From: Anaerolineae bacterium
Lineage (GTDB): Bacteria > Chloroflexota > Anaerolineae > 4572-78 > NAK82
Assembly (NCBI GenBank): GCA_030598425.1
Contig: JAUVPY010000064.1
Coordinates: 1 to 9,107 of the forward strand
DNA length: 9,107 nucleotides
Reading direction: 5' to 3'
The position numbers and the translations under genes were made by a program. Every line of letters starts with the position of its first letter. Position 1 is the first letter of the stretch. Shown piece by piece: positions 1 to 6,870 of this stretch. Under the pieces are notes generated by a model. It searched no databases. It saw only the letters and a program-made list of their open reading frames with translations, and was not told the DNA's origin.

Positions 1-702
1 CTCAAATCCAAGTTTCGCATATAGGTGGCGTGCCGGCTTGTTTTGCCGCATCACCTGAAGATAGGCGTGTTTTGCACCCTGCTCCTGAGCCCATTTCAAC
101 AGGTTAGACACGACTTGCGCCCCATACCCTTTGTTTCGCTGTCGGGGGTCGGTGACCAGGTCGAATAGCCCGAAGTAGCGATTCTCCAGCACGCCCAGGC
201 CGCAGGCAACGGGCTGGCCCGAATTCACCAGCGACACTAGAAGTCGCTTGGAAGGAATAGCCTGCAAGATCTCCCTGTGTGCTTGGTGCTTCTCCATTGG
301 GCTTTCGCTGAACTGGCAAAAGAGATCCATCCAGTCATCCAGCCCTTCGACCCGCAGCTCTCCCGAGGGCACCGGCTGAATCTCGTGGTCTCTCAAGTCT
401 AAATGGAGCACAAAGGTGGGGTCAGCGTTCCGATAGCCTCGGTTTTCGAGAACCTGATCGAGGTCAGGCGGTGACGAGAAGGGAGTGAGACGAAACACAG
501 GCCGCAATCCTTTCTCTGCATAGAGCTTTTCACAAGCGTCTACTTTTTCGCCGACATCCAACCTGGAAGCGTACAGCGGATTGACGGAGTTCGCCCGCTT
601 GGTGTATCCCTTGGAGAAGCGCAGAATCCAGCCGTCGAATAGGATCTGCTGAAGGGCCGGCCAGGCGTTTAAAGCGGCTTCCTCAATACGTCTTTGGAGC
701 AT
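1..702 (-). CDS. GNAT-family N-acetyltransferase, C-terminus cut by window edge
   Basis: An open frame runs from the ATG at 702 to the window edge without a stop (234 codons), so the extreme C-terminus lies outside. The last third carries the GNAT acetyl-CoA site: DLVTDPRQRNKGYGAQVV at residues 181-198 contains the motif-A pattern RxxGxG (R189, G192, G194). It is followed by an amphipathic helix (LLKWAQEQGAKHAYL) and the motif-B-like segment QNKPARHLYAKLGFE at the cut end, where GNAT proteins typically finish within 10-20 more residues. The N-terminal 110 residues (NAWPALQQ..., DGWILRFSKGYTKRANSVNPLY) match a recurrent arrangement of two-part GNAT proteins, in which a diverged N-terminal half precedes the catalytic one. 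Such proteins transfer acetyl from acetyl-CoA to an amine; the substrate here cannot be told, and any label such as N-acetylglutamate synthase would be unsupported. A GAGAGAGAA stretch before the ATG is a modest ribosome-binding site. A MITE-like element sits only 34 bp upstream of the start. Confidence 0.85.
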   Translation of the reverse strand, partial: MLQRRIEEAALNAWPALQQILFDGWILRFSKGYTKRANSVNPLYASRLDVGEKVDACEKLYAEKGLRPVFRLTPFSSPPDLDQVLENRGYRNADPTFVLHLDLRDHEIQPVPSGELRVEGLDDWMDLFCQFSESPMEKHQAHREILQAIPSKRLLVSLVNSGQPVACGLGVLENRYFGLFDLVTDPRQRNKGYGAQVVSNLLKWAQEQGAKHAYLQVMRQNKPARHLYAKLGFE

Positions 703-735
703 TGGGTTCTCTCTCAAAAAGGCGCTAGACCCTAA

Positions 736-887
736 GAGCGTGTTAAATAATTCAACTCCAAGACCTCCGAGGTCTCCGATGACCGCTTTCGCCTGTTGGG
801 AAACCTAGAGAATCCCAAGGCTTTCCACCTGAAATGCTATCCAATAGACCTCGGACGTCTGGTCACAGGCATTTTTTCAACACGCTC
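736..887. mobile_element. MITE-like element with IS5-type ends and TAA duplication
   Basis: The left end at 736 reads GAGCGTGTTAAATAA and the right end, read inward from 887, reads GAGCGTGTTGAAAAA. These are near-identical terminal inverted repeats. The flanks carry a direct duplication: TAA at 733-735 and 888-890, or CTAAG at 732-736 and 887-891 if the ends are trimmed by one base. A second inverted pair lies inside: AGACCTCCGAGGTCT at 761-775 against AGACCTCGGACGTCT at 846-860, 14 of 15 matching as inverted copies and each partly self-palindromic. At about 152 bp it has no coding capacity. GAG-type ends with a TNA duplication are known for the IS5 family (IS427/IS1031 groups), so a non-autonomous derivative mobilised by such a transposase is the best reading. 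No transposase is in the window. Confidence 0.7.
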
Positions 888-929
888 TAAGTCGGTTCGA
901 GGCGATTGCAAAATCTAGCACGTAGCCCG

Positions 930-950
930 GGGTTAGCCAAGGCGAAACCC
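930..950. repeat. REP-like small hairpin
   Basis: GGGTT-A-GCC-AA-GGC-GA-AACCC folds as an imperfect 8-bp stem and is preceded by CCCGG. It resembles in style the GGGTTAG...AACCC palindromic repeats scattered between genes in many bacteria. Membership in a genome-wide family cannot be shown from a single copy. The rest of 891-1000 shows no gene. Confidence 0.35.
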
Positions 951-1000
951 AGCACCACCGAGCGCCCTGTTTTGGAGTCTACCCACCCCCCAACCCTAAG

Positions 1001-1036
1001 AAGGCTTCCCACGACGTGCGGGAGCCTTTTTGTTTT
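1001..1036. terminator. Intrinsic terminator hairpin downstream of the sugar operon
   Basis: AAGGC(T)TCCC at 1001-1010 pairs with GGGAGCCTT at 1020-1028 with one bulge, and ACGACGTGC lies in the loop. On the plus strand the stem is followed by TTTTTGTTTTG, a strong U-tract. On the minus strand it lies about 22 nt beyond the epimerase stop codon, is preceded by AAAACAAAAA and followed by CTTCTTAGGG, a weaker U-tract. It is therefore probably the operon terminator, working in both directions. The stronger U-tract faces a strand with no recognised upstream gene. Confidence 0.7.
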
Positions 1037-1057
1037 GATTCCGGACGTAATGAGGCC

Positions 1058-2296
1058 TTATGCTTCCACCTCCTCGGCCATCTGCTCCAGCATCTGCCAG
1101 CAGCGTAACTGCATCCGGGGCAGGTGGAACGGCCCTTTCCACATATTGCCCTTGAGCGGCACAGACAGACGGCCATCCCGGTGCAGGTAGCCAAACCACT
1201 CGCCATACTCGGGATCGGGGAAGTGGGCGTAGGTCCAGTCGTGGATCATCTGGTGCCAGCGGGCGTACTTCTCGTCGCCAGTCAACTGGTAGGCCATCAG
1301 GGTGGCGATAATGGCCTCGTTCTGCGGCCACCAGAATTTCATGTCTTGCCAGTACTCCTGCACCGGCAATCCCTTGACGTCGCGGAAGTAAATGATACCG
1401 CCGTACTCCTCGTCCCAGCCCCGCTGCCACATCCAATCCAGGATGGTAGTACCCAGCTTGAGCAGCCGCGGGTCGCTCCCCCTGTGCTGGGCTTCCTGCA
1501 TGATGAACCAGGCCGCTTCGATGGCATGGCCGGGATTGAGCATGCGGCCGTCAAAGTGATCGATGAACTCGCCGTTGGGGCCAACAGTCTCCAGCACCGT
1601 TTCGAATTCCGGCTTCATGAAGTCCCGCTCGATCTCGTTTATGCAGCGGTCGATCCACTTTTCACAGATGGGGTCGTCGGTGACTTGGCGCAGGATCTGC
1701 GCCGTGACGATCATGATCATCGGGATGGCTAACCCCTTCATCGGTCGCACGTCTGTGTTGAACTTGGGCGGGATCAGGCCAGGTGTCGTCAGGTAGCGGA
1801 TGATCAACGCAAAGAGATCAATGGCTTCTTGCTTGGCCTGCTCATCGCCGGAGGCCCTGGCGTAGGCGACCAGCGCAGCGACGCCGAACGTCTCCGTAAA
1901 GATATAGCGTCGCTTGCGCACGGGGCGTCCCTCGCGTGTGACGTGGAAGAACATGCGGCCATCGTCGTCGAAGCCGTAGCGGCGGATGAAGTCGATGCCG
2001 TGCCGGGCCAGCTCCAGCCACTCGGCCCGCGGCTCGACCTCGCTGTAGAGAGTGCCCAGGAGCCAGGTGAAGCGCCCCTGTTGCCACATGCCCTTGTCGG
2101 TATCGACGACCGTGCCGTCCCGGTCCAGAGCGAACATGAAGCCGCCGTATGCGCGATCAACGCAGTGGTTGATCCAGAAGGGCAGCGTATCATTCAGCAA
2201 ACCGTCGCGGTAGGTTGCCAGGAGCACCGCCATGCGTTCTCGTGTCATCACAGGCGAGCTCCCACCGCCAGAAAGATCGGGGGTTTGGCCAGTCAT
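1058..2296 (-). CDS. N-acylglucosamine 2-epimerase (AGE/RnBP) family protein
   Basis: This 412-residue protein is of the usual AGE-family length (about 390-430) and should fold as an (alpha/alpha)6 barrel. Family members invert C2 of N-acetylglucosamine/N-acetylmannosamine or of related free sugars in the cytoplasm. The motifs are intact: NPGHAIEAAWF at 254-264 with the conserved His257, WWPQNEA at 322-328, DPEYGEWFGYL at 361-371, and WKGPFHLPR at 386-394 with the second conserved His391. The WWPxxEA, DPEYGEWFGYL and FHxPR signatures resemble renin-binding-protein/GlcNAc 2-epimerases more than cellobiose 2-epimerases, so an (N-acyl)amino sugar or simple hexose is the favoured substrate. The start at 2296 is chosen because AAGGAGGAGGAATCCC lies directly before it. 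An in-frame ATG at 2407 would overlap the URO-D gene and encode an unlikely Arg/Thr-rich extension. It is the last gene of the operon, 34 nt behind the URO-D gene. Confidence 0.92.
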   Translation of the reverse strand: MTGQTPDLSGGGSSPVMTRERMAVLLATYRDGLLNDTLPFWINHCVDRAYGGFMFALDRDGTVVDTDKGMWQQGRFTWLLGTLYSEVEPRAEWLELARHGIDFIRRYGFDDDGRMFFHVTREGRPVRKRRYIFTETFGVAALVAYARASGDEQAKQEAIDLFALIIRYLTTPGLIPPKFNTDVRPMKGLAIPMIMIVTAQILRQVTDDPICEKWIDRCINEIERDFMKPEFETVLETVGPNGEFIDHFDGRMLNPGHAIEAAWFIMQEAQHRGSDPRLLKLGTTILDWMWQRGWDEEYGGIIYFRDVKGLPVQEYWQDMKFWWPQNEAIIATLMAYQLTGDEKYARWHQMIHDWTYAHFPDPEYGEWFGYLHRDGRLSVPLKGNMWKGPFHLPRMQLRCWQMLEQMAEEVEA

Positions 2297-2300
2297 GTGG

Positions 2301-2316
2301 GATTCCTCCTCCTTAC
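2301..2316 (-). promoter_or_regulatory. Strong Shine-Dalgarno that fixes the epimerase start
   Basis: On the minus strand, GTAAGGAGGAGGAATC lies just upstream of the ATG at 2296. Its near-perfect anti-16S complementarity decides the start against the upstream in-frame ATG at 2407. Confidence 0.8.
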
Positions 2317-2330
2317 GCGAAGCTGTGCCA

Positions 2331-3368
2331 TCAGTATGCACCGTATTGCCGCGCGCTCTCGACCATGGCCTGCAGGTTTTCGGCTGGCACACCGGGTGAG
2401 AGCGCACAACCGGAGCTCAGGATATAGCCGGACTCGGGCTTTACCTTCTCGATGCGCCACCTGCATTCCGCCATCACCCGCTCGGGGCTCCCGAAGGCAA
2501 TCACATCCGATGTATCGACGTTTCCCAGCAAACAGGTTCTGCCACGAGCAGCCTGCCAGGCGGTATCAAAATCGGTAGGCGTGTCAAACTCCAGAATGTG
2601 GGCACCAGTGTCAATCCAGCGGTTCATGGTACGTCTCATGTCTCCGCAAATGTGAATGCTCAGACGTCCTCCTCGCTTGCGTATCTGCTTGTCTAACTCC
2701 TGTTCATAGGGAAAGGCGTATTCTTCGTAGGTTGCCGGAGAAACCAGACTGCCGCTCGCCATAGAATCGCCTATCGTCACCACGTGCGCGCCAGCATCCA
2801 TCTGCAATTCGGCGAAGGACAGAATGTACTGATTGCAGAGCGACACCAGGTGGTGAATGCGTTCGGGCTCCTTTTTTTCTCCTACGTCCAGCAGAAAATC
2901 GGCCATCCCCCGCAGTTGTGCGGCCAGGCTGAAAGCGCCCGTATCTGCGCGGCCGAAGACGAGGACTCTGTCGCCCAGTTCCTCAGCCAGAATGCGTGTG
3001 GCCTTGATCCACTCGTTGAGGCGAGTGGCGCGAGGATCTACCCACTCCAGCTTGTCGACATCTGCCAGGCTGTCGAACACGCCGTCTGGGGCAGGCCCCA
3101 CACCCACGTCCGTGTCCAGAACCTCCAGGCCCAGGCTATGGGCGATGGCAACGCTGTCCGTGGCCACGAAGATGCCATCCCAGCCGAACTCCTTCCATGC
3201 CTGTATCTGCAGTTCGGCATACAGTTCGCCGTCATACATACATTCGTGGCTGCTGCTACCATAGTGGTAGAGCGCCCAAACGTGGGCCTGGGGAATGACT
3301 GGTACTCTGTCGGGTTGCTGGTGGTGGATGGCGCGCAGCGAGCGCTCCAGGGAAGTCATGGTTTCCAT
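2331..3368 (-). CDS. URO-D/MtaA superfamily protein with HxC...C zinc motif
   Basis: This 345-residue TIM-barrel protein belongs to the uroporphyrinogen decarboxylase (URO-D) superfamily, which includes heme-pathway HemE and the corrinoid:coenzyme M methyltransferases MtaA/MtbA. The N-terminus (SLERSLRAIHHQQPDRVPVIP) is the typical family opening. GDSMASGSLVSPATYEEYAFPY at 200-221 matches the conserved D-x-x-A-S...S-P segment. His239-x-Cys241 with distal Cys321 reproduces the HxC-(n)-C zinc site of the methyltransferase branch, which HemE lacks. The usual HemE N-terminal FRQAGRY-type arginine motif is not seen, so heme synthesis is unlikely. It lies 6 nt behind the MalG-type permease gene and 34 nt before the epimerase gene, so a role in processing the imported sugar or a methylated derivative is likely. 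No corrinoid protein is encoded nearby. The start at 3368 is the first ATG after the permease stop; an alternative ATG lies at 3359. Confidence 0.85.
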   Translation of the reverse strand: METMTSLERSLRAIHHQQPDRVPVIPQAHVWALYHYGSSSHECMYDGELYAELQIQAWKEFGWDGIFVATDSVAIAHSLGLEVLDTDVGVGPAPDGVFDSLADVDKLEWVDPRATRLNEWIKATRILAEELGDRVLVFGRADTGAFSLAAQLRGMADFLLDVGEKKEPERIHHLVSLCNQYILSFAELQMDAGAHVVTIGDSMASGSLVSPATYEEYAFPYEQELDKQIRKRGGRLSIHICGDMRRTMNRWIDTGAHILEFDTPTDFDTAWQAARGRTCLLGNVDTSDVIAFGSPERVMAECRWRIEKVKPESGYILSSGCALSPGVPAENLQAMVESARQYGAY

Positions 3369-3374
3369 GGGATA

Positions 3375-4223
3375 CTAGCCCTTGACGGCGCCCAGCGTGA
3401 TGCCGCGGATCAGGTAGCGCTGCACAAAGAGAGCGAAGAGGATCATGGGCACAATCATGATCACTGCCATGGCTGCCATAGGCCCCCACTGCACGCCGCG
3501 ATCGGTGACAAAGCCGGCGACGGCGATGGACATCACCTGGGCCTGTCGCTTGGCCACGCTGGAGGCGATCAAAAACTCGTTCCACGATAGGAAAGCCGTG
3601 AGAATCGCGGCCGAGGCGACACCGGGCGCAGCCATAGGCAGGGCAACACGCCAGAAGCGCTGCAACGGATTGGCCCCGTCCACCATGGCCGCCTCCTCCA
3701 CCTCGCGCGGCAGGTCCTGGAAGACAATCAGCATCAGCCACGTGACAAACGGAATGGTGATTCCCAGGTGGCCGATGATGATGGCCCACACCGTATCAAG
3801 CAGGCCAAACTCGCGCATCACCAGGAAGTAGGGGATGACTGTGGTGATGCGGGGATAGAAGCGAATAAAGAGAAAGATGAAGACAATCAGGCTCAGGTAG
3901 CGGGCCCTGAGGCCAAGACGGGCCAGGCCGTAGGCGGCCAGCGTGCTGACCACAACTGTGATCCCCGTCGTGACGCTGGTGACGATCAGGCTGTTGGTGA
4001 GGAAGCGCACCGTCCTCGGGTTGTCAAACGCCGCCTGGAAGTGCTCAAATGTGATACGGCTGGGGATGATGATGGGCGGGATCGTGTACATCTCGCGCTG
4101 TAGCTTCAGGCTGTTCAGCACGAGATAGGCCAGTGGGATGAGCACGGCCGAGATGGCGATGGCCAGAGCAAGAACCCGCAAGACCCGTAGTATGACTTTT
4201 CGAAGACGTCCGCTTCCGGTCAT
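3375..4223 (-). CDS. Sugar ABC transporter permease, MalG type (CUT1)
   Basis: This 282-residue inner-membrane protein has six predicted hydrophobic segments (first at about residues 15-37, last at about 250-268), the size and layout of MalG-like permeases. The cytoplasmic EAA loop that docks the ATPase is intact: EAAMVDGANPLQRFWRVALP at 177-196, with G183 and the following P200. The C-terminus (RYLIRGITLGAVKG) is the standard MalG-type ending. The ATG at 4223 is preferred over an upstream in-frame ATG at 4313 because AGAGGAGGGACC lies immediately before it, and the longer form would overlap the MalF gene. Together with the other permease it forms the translocation pore; the substrate is inferred only as a carbohydrate. 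Confidence 0.95.
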   Translation of the reverse strand: MTGSGRLRKVILRVLRVLALAIAISAVLIPLAYLVLNSLKLQREMYTIPPIIIPSRITFEHFQAAFDNPRTVRFLTNSLIVTSVTTGITVVVSTLAAYGLARLGLRARYLSLIVFIFLFIRFYPRITTVIPYFLVMREFGLLDTVWAIIIGHLGITIPFVTWLMLIVFQDLPREVEEAAMVDGANPLQRFWRVALPMAAPGVASAAILTAFLSWNEFLIASSVAKRQAQVMSIAVAGFVTDRGVQWGPMAAMAVIMIVPMILFALFVQRYLIRGITLGAVKG

Positions 4224-4234
4224 GGTCCCTCCTC

Positions 4235-5149
4235 TTATTGGGCCGTCTGCCAACGTCGCTGTAACCAGAAGACAAAGGCCAGTGCTGACGCGGCGAAAGC
4301 CATGAACAGCCATGAGGCTGCCGCTGCCCGGCCCAGTTGGAAGCTACGCAGGCCCAGCGTGTAAATGTAATAGGTCATGGTGAAGGTGGCATACCCCGGA
4401 CCGCCCAACGTCAGTGTGTAGATCGAATCCAACGAGAGCAGCGATTCCAACATGCGGAACATAAGGGTCAGCAACAGCAGCGGGGCCAGCAGGGGCAGGT
4501 CGATGCGCAGAAAGGACTGCCAGCGCGTGGCCCCGTCCAATGCTGCGGACTCGTGCAACTCATAGGGGATGCCGGTCAGGCCGGCGGAAATCACCAAGAA
4601 GACGAACGGCGTCGCGATCCACACGTCGACAATGATGACGGCGACCGGGGCCCAGCCGGCATTGCCCAACCAGTCAGGCCCTTGGATGCCGGCGAAGCTC
4701 AGCAGGTAATTCGTCAGTCCCATCTGCGAGTTGAGCATCATGCGCCACAGCGTGCCCGCCGCCACCGGCGCGATCACCAGCGGCATAATGAGGATGGTAC
4801 GCACGATGCGCATGGACCAACTGGTGCCGGCGGCCAGGTAGGCCAAGGTCGTGCCGAGAAACATCTCGATCAGCACAGCGCTGCCGGTGATGATCACGCT
4901 GTTGCGCACGGCGCGCCGGAATACGTCGTTCTGGAGCACTTTCACGAAGTTCTCGAGACCGACGAACCCTTCGGACGTCTGCGAACTGGTCAGTGTCCAA
5001 TCCTGGCCCGCCAGGTAGACGGAGAAGAGCAGGGGGTAGAGCTGGACGACGACGACGATCAGCAGCGCCGGCAGTACGAACGCCGCCATCCACGGCCAGT
5101 CGTGGCCGAGCCGCCGCCGCTTGCGCGCAGGCTGATAGGCGTTGGCCAT
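4235..5149 (-). CDS. Sugar ABC transporter permease, MalF type (CUT1)
   Basis: This 304-residue membrane protein has a basic cytoplasmic N-terminus (ARKRRRLGHDWPW) and then six hydrophobic spans beginning at about residue 20. The EAA loop (ESAALDGATRWQSFLRIDLP, residues 200-219, with P223) is present. Downstream, LTLGGPGYATFTMTYYIY at about 246-263 is characteristic of MalF/UgpA-type permeases. Start choice: the ATG at 5149 has GAAGGAACGA upstream and gives the normal N-terminus, whereas an in-frame ATG at 5206 would add 19 untypical residues and begin inside the spacer. Its stop lies 11 nt from the start of the MalG-type gene, so the two are surely co-transcribed. No ATP-binding subunit is encoded in the window, as is common for CUT1 systems that share one MsmK/UgpC-like ATPase. 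Confidence 0.95.
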   Translation of the reverse strand: MANAYQPARKRRRLGHDWPWMAAFVLPALLIVVVVQLYPLLFSVYLAGQDWTLTSSQTSEGFVGLENFVKVLQNDVFRRAVRNSVIITGSAVLIEMFLGTTLAYLAAGTSWSMRIVRTILIMPLVIAPVAAGTLWRMMLNSQMGLTNYLLSFAGIQGPDWLGNAGWAPVAVIIVDVWIATPFVFLVISAGLTGIPYELHESAALDGATRWQSFLRIDLPLLAPLLLLTLMFRMLESLLSLDSIYTLTLGGPGYATFTMTYYIYTLGLRSFQLGRAAAASWLFMAFAASALAFVFWLQRRWQTAQ

Positions 5150-5209
5150 GCTTGTCGTTCCTTCGGGTGAGATGTGCAGGTGAATGCGCGGTTCTGTGTT
5201 AATCAAGAA

Positions 5210-5236
5210 GCGAGGGGGCGCACAGCGCCCCCTCGC
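5210..5236 (-). promoter_or_regulatory. Perfect 12-bp intercistronic hairpin
   Basis: GCGAGGGGGCGC (5210-5221), loop ACA, then GCGCCCCCTCGC (5225-5236) is a perfect 12-bp stem with a 3-nt loop. It lies about 21 nt past the binding-protein stop and about 60 nt before the permease start. The downstream minus-strand sequence TTCTTGATTAACAC is only moderately T-rich, so it is probably a partial terminator or 3'-end stabiliser. That would give more binding protein than permease, a common arrangement in ABC operons. Confidence 0.75.
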
Positions 5237-5257
5237 CGTGAGTTGGCAAAGCCGGGA

Positions 5258-6616
5258 TTACTTCTCCGTCAGGCCCTGGGCGTCGGCCAGTTGGACGAGC
5301 GCCTCCGGCACTTCGATCTCATCCCACTCAGTCTGCACGCGGTCCAGCATCTCCTCCGCCGTTATGGTGCCTTGGTGGAAGTCACCCTCGTTGCGGAAGA
5401 ACGCCTCGAAGGCGGCAAAGGTCCACGGCAGCGACTTGGCCTTGTCCAGGTTCTTGGCCTGGGCTGGGTAGAAGTGGCCGAAGTCCCTGATCAGGTCGGG
5501 GTCTTCGTAGGTGGCCTTGAAGGGCGAACCAATGCCATATTCCGCCATCCACTGTGTACCATTCTCGGGGTTGGCGTAGGCCTTGATCCACTCCCAGGCT
5601 GCGTCGGGGTTCTGGCTGTACTTGGAGATGAACATGTTCCACGCGCTCACCATGGGGAAGCCGGGGCCGGGGTAGTTGCCTAGTGCCCACTTGCCCACCA
5701 CCTGCGACTTCTCTGGATCGTCGGCGTCGGCGCGGATGAAGCTGGGCCAGCCGACCATGGTCGCCGCCTGGCCATTCAGGAAGATCGCGTTGCCGGCGTT
5801 GAAGTCGAAGCCAAGCGCGCCCTCGGGATTATACTGCAGCAAGCTCTGCATCTTGTCCAGGGCCGCAACGGCTTTCTCGCGGTCGAGCCCGTAGTTGCCG
5901 TCCTTGTCGACCATATAGCCGTCATACAGGCCCAGGAAGATGGCCGCCGGCTGCTCGATTTGCCCGAAGTAGTGGACCATGGGCGCGACGTCGGTACCCT
6001 CCAGGCATGTCTGCAGCTCCTCAAGCACCGCAATGTAGTCGTCCCACGTCTCCCAGTCGGCCTCGACGCCGCACTGCTCGAAGATCTCGGTGTTATACCA
6101 GATGCCGTAGGCGTCGGCGCTGTAGGGCACGCCGATGCGCTTGCCGTCGTAGAAGTTGGATGGGCCGGGCGACCAGATACCCTCGATGTAGGCGTCGCCG
6201 TAGGCGTCGCGGGTGACGTACTCATCCAGCGGCAACATGTGCTCGAAAACGGTGGCGATCCAGAATTCACCCGACATGACATCGTAGGCACCGGTGCCGG
6301 TGGTCAAGTCGGTGATGTGGTTCTGGTTAAGCACGTCCCACGGCGCTACCACCAGCTCGACCCCGACGCCGCTCGCTTCCTCGAAGACGGGCTCAAGCCC
6401 CTCGGCAGCTTTGTCATAGGTGCCAGACTGCATATAGGTGGCAACTATCTCGGCACCGGCCAGGCTGGGCGCTTCCTCCTCCGCTGCTGGTTCCTCGGCT
6501 TCAGCCGGCTCTTCAGGCGCAGGTGCGGGCGTAGCTGGGGTGGGCATAACACAGGAAGCCAGCAGGGCAATAACTAGGATCAAACTGAAGCTTATCAATA
6601 CACGGTGGGGTTTCAT
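5258..6616 (-). CDS. Sugar ABC transporter substrate-binding lipoprotein (family 1)
   Basis: This 452-residue extracytoplasmic solute receptor delivers sugar to the two permeases encoded downstream. The N-terminus is a lipoprotein signal: basic MKPHR, a hydrophobic core (VLISFSLILVIALL) and the lipobox LASC with the acylated Cys at 22. A Pro/Ala/Glu-rich tether follows (about 24-50). The mature domain opens with AEIVATYMQSG and shows the SBP family 1 pattern: an FEEASGVGVELV segment, GIWYNTEIFEQCGV near mid-protein (the typical YNxxxFxxxG hinge-region motif), and the late AAWEWIKAYANPENGTQWM helix seen in MalE-like receptors. The ATG at 6616 is chosen over an in-frame ATG at 6649 because GGGAGGAG lies 8 nt upstream and because it puts the signal peptide at the extreme N-terminus. 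It is the first gene of the operon. Ligand identity is not readable; the epimerase suggests an amino sugar, hexose or derivative. Confidence 0.95.
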   Translation of the reverse strand: MKPHRVLISFSLILVIALLASCVMPTPATPAPAPEEPAEAEEPAAEEEAPSLAGAEIVATYMQSGTYDKAAEGLEPVFEEASGVGVELVVAPWDVLNQNHITDLTTGTGAYDVMSGEFWIATVFEHMLPLDEYVTRDAYGDAYIEGIWSPGPSNFYDGKRIGVPYSADAYGIWYNTEIFEQCGVEADWETWDDYIAVLEELQTCLEGTDVAPMVHYFGQIEQPAAIFLGLYDGYMVDKDGNYGLDREKAVAALDKMQSLLQYNPEGALGFDFNAGNAIFLNGQAATMVGWPSFIRADADDPEKSQVVGKWALGNYPGPGFPMVSAWNMFISKYSQNPDAAWEWIKAYANPENGTQWMAEYGIGSPFKATYEDPDLIRDFGHFYPAQAKNLDKAKSLPWTFAAFEAFFRNEGDFHQGTITAEEMLDRVQTEWDEIEVPEALVQLADAQGLTEK

Positions 6617-6689
6617 AGTGTAGACTCCTCCCTGAGTTGAGACAGACACTGGGGTTGGTTGTTGCTAACGAACGACGCGGAATGGACTA

Positions 6690-6857
6690 GGTTATCGCTC
6701 CATAACCACCTCCTATCCCGAGTGAATTACCATAAACACAAACGAGATTGTAGATGTCTTTATTGTGCCCGATGGTATTCTCGCCCAGGACCGCAACGTG
6801 GCAGTTATTGACGATCTGGATGGGCAGATCGTAGTGCGTTTCCAGTAGATTTCGCAC
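6690..6857 (-). pseudogene. Degenerate fragment of a ROK-family regulator/kinase
   Basis: The frame reads VRNLLETHYDLPIQIVNNCH, then VAVLGENTIGHNKDIYNLVC and VYGNSLGIGGGYGAI, then a TAG stop. This parallels the central ROK-family segment: 'lr..le..lPv.veNDaNaaalGE...G......n.vyv.vGtGiGaG'. Key ROK positions are altered: the NDAN motif is NNCH, and the TGIGAG nucleotide-binding turn is SLGIGGG. Only about 56 codons remain, with neither the N-terminal part nor the downstream AGExGH and cysteine-rich zinc motif. It lies in the operon leader, right after the promoter. ROK regulators often sit beside sugar ABC operons, so a lost local regulator is a plausible origin. The call rests on pattern recall, not on an alignment. 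Confidence 0.5.
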
Positions 6858-6870
6858 AGGAAGGTAAGCT

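Noticed and set aside
2297..2407. N-terminal extension of the epimerase from an upstream in-frame ATG
   Set aside because: It would overlap the URO-D gene by 77 nt and encode a non-family extension; the strong ribosome-binding site sits before the ATG at 2296.
1829..2578. Long plus-strand open frame (249 codons) opposite the epimerase and URO-D genes
   Set aside because: It is antisense to two genes with clear family motifs, spans their junction, and its protein has no recognisable motif; a GC-rich shadow frame.
2784..3590. Plus-strand open frame of 268 codons opposite the URO-D and MalG-type genes
   Set aside because: It crosses a real gene boundary on the other strand, and its His-rich tail is a by-product of antisense codons.
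4337..5170. Plus-strand open frame of 277 codons opposite the MalF-type permease
   Set aside because: The Gln/Gly/Arg/Asp-rich protein is typical of the antisense of a membrane protein gene, and the minus strand carries the intact permease.
5258..6616. Receptor-operon products named as a specific maltose, glycerol-3-phosphate or N-acetylglucosamine system
   Set aside because: CUT1 receptor ligands cannot be assigned from sequence motifs alone, so no gene symbols were given.
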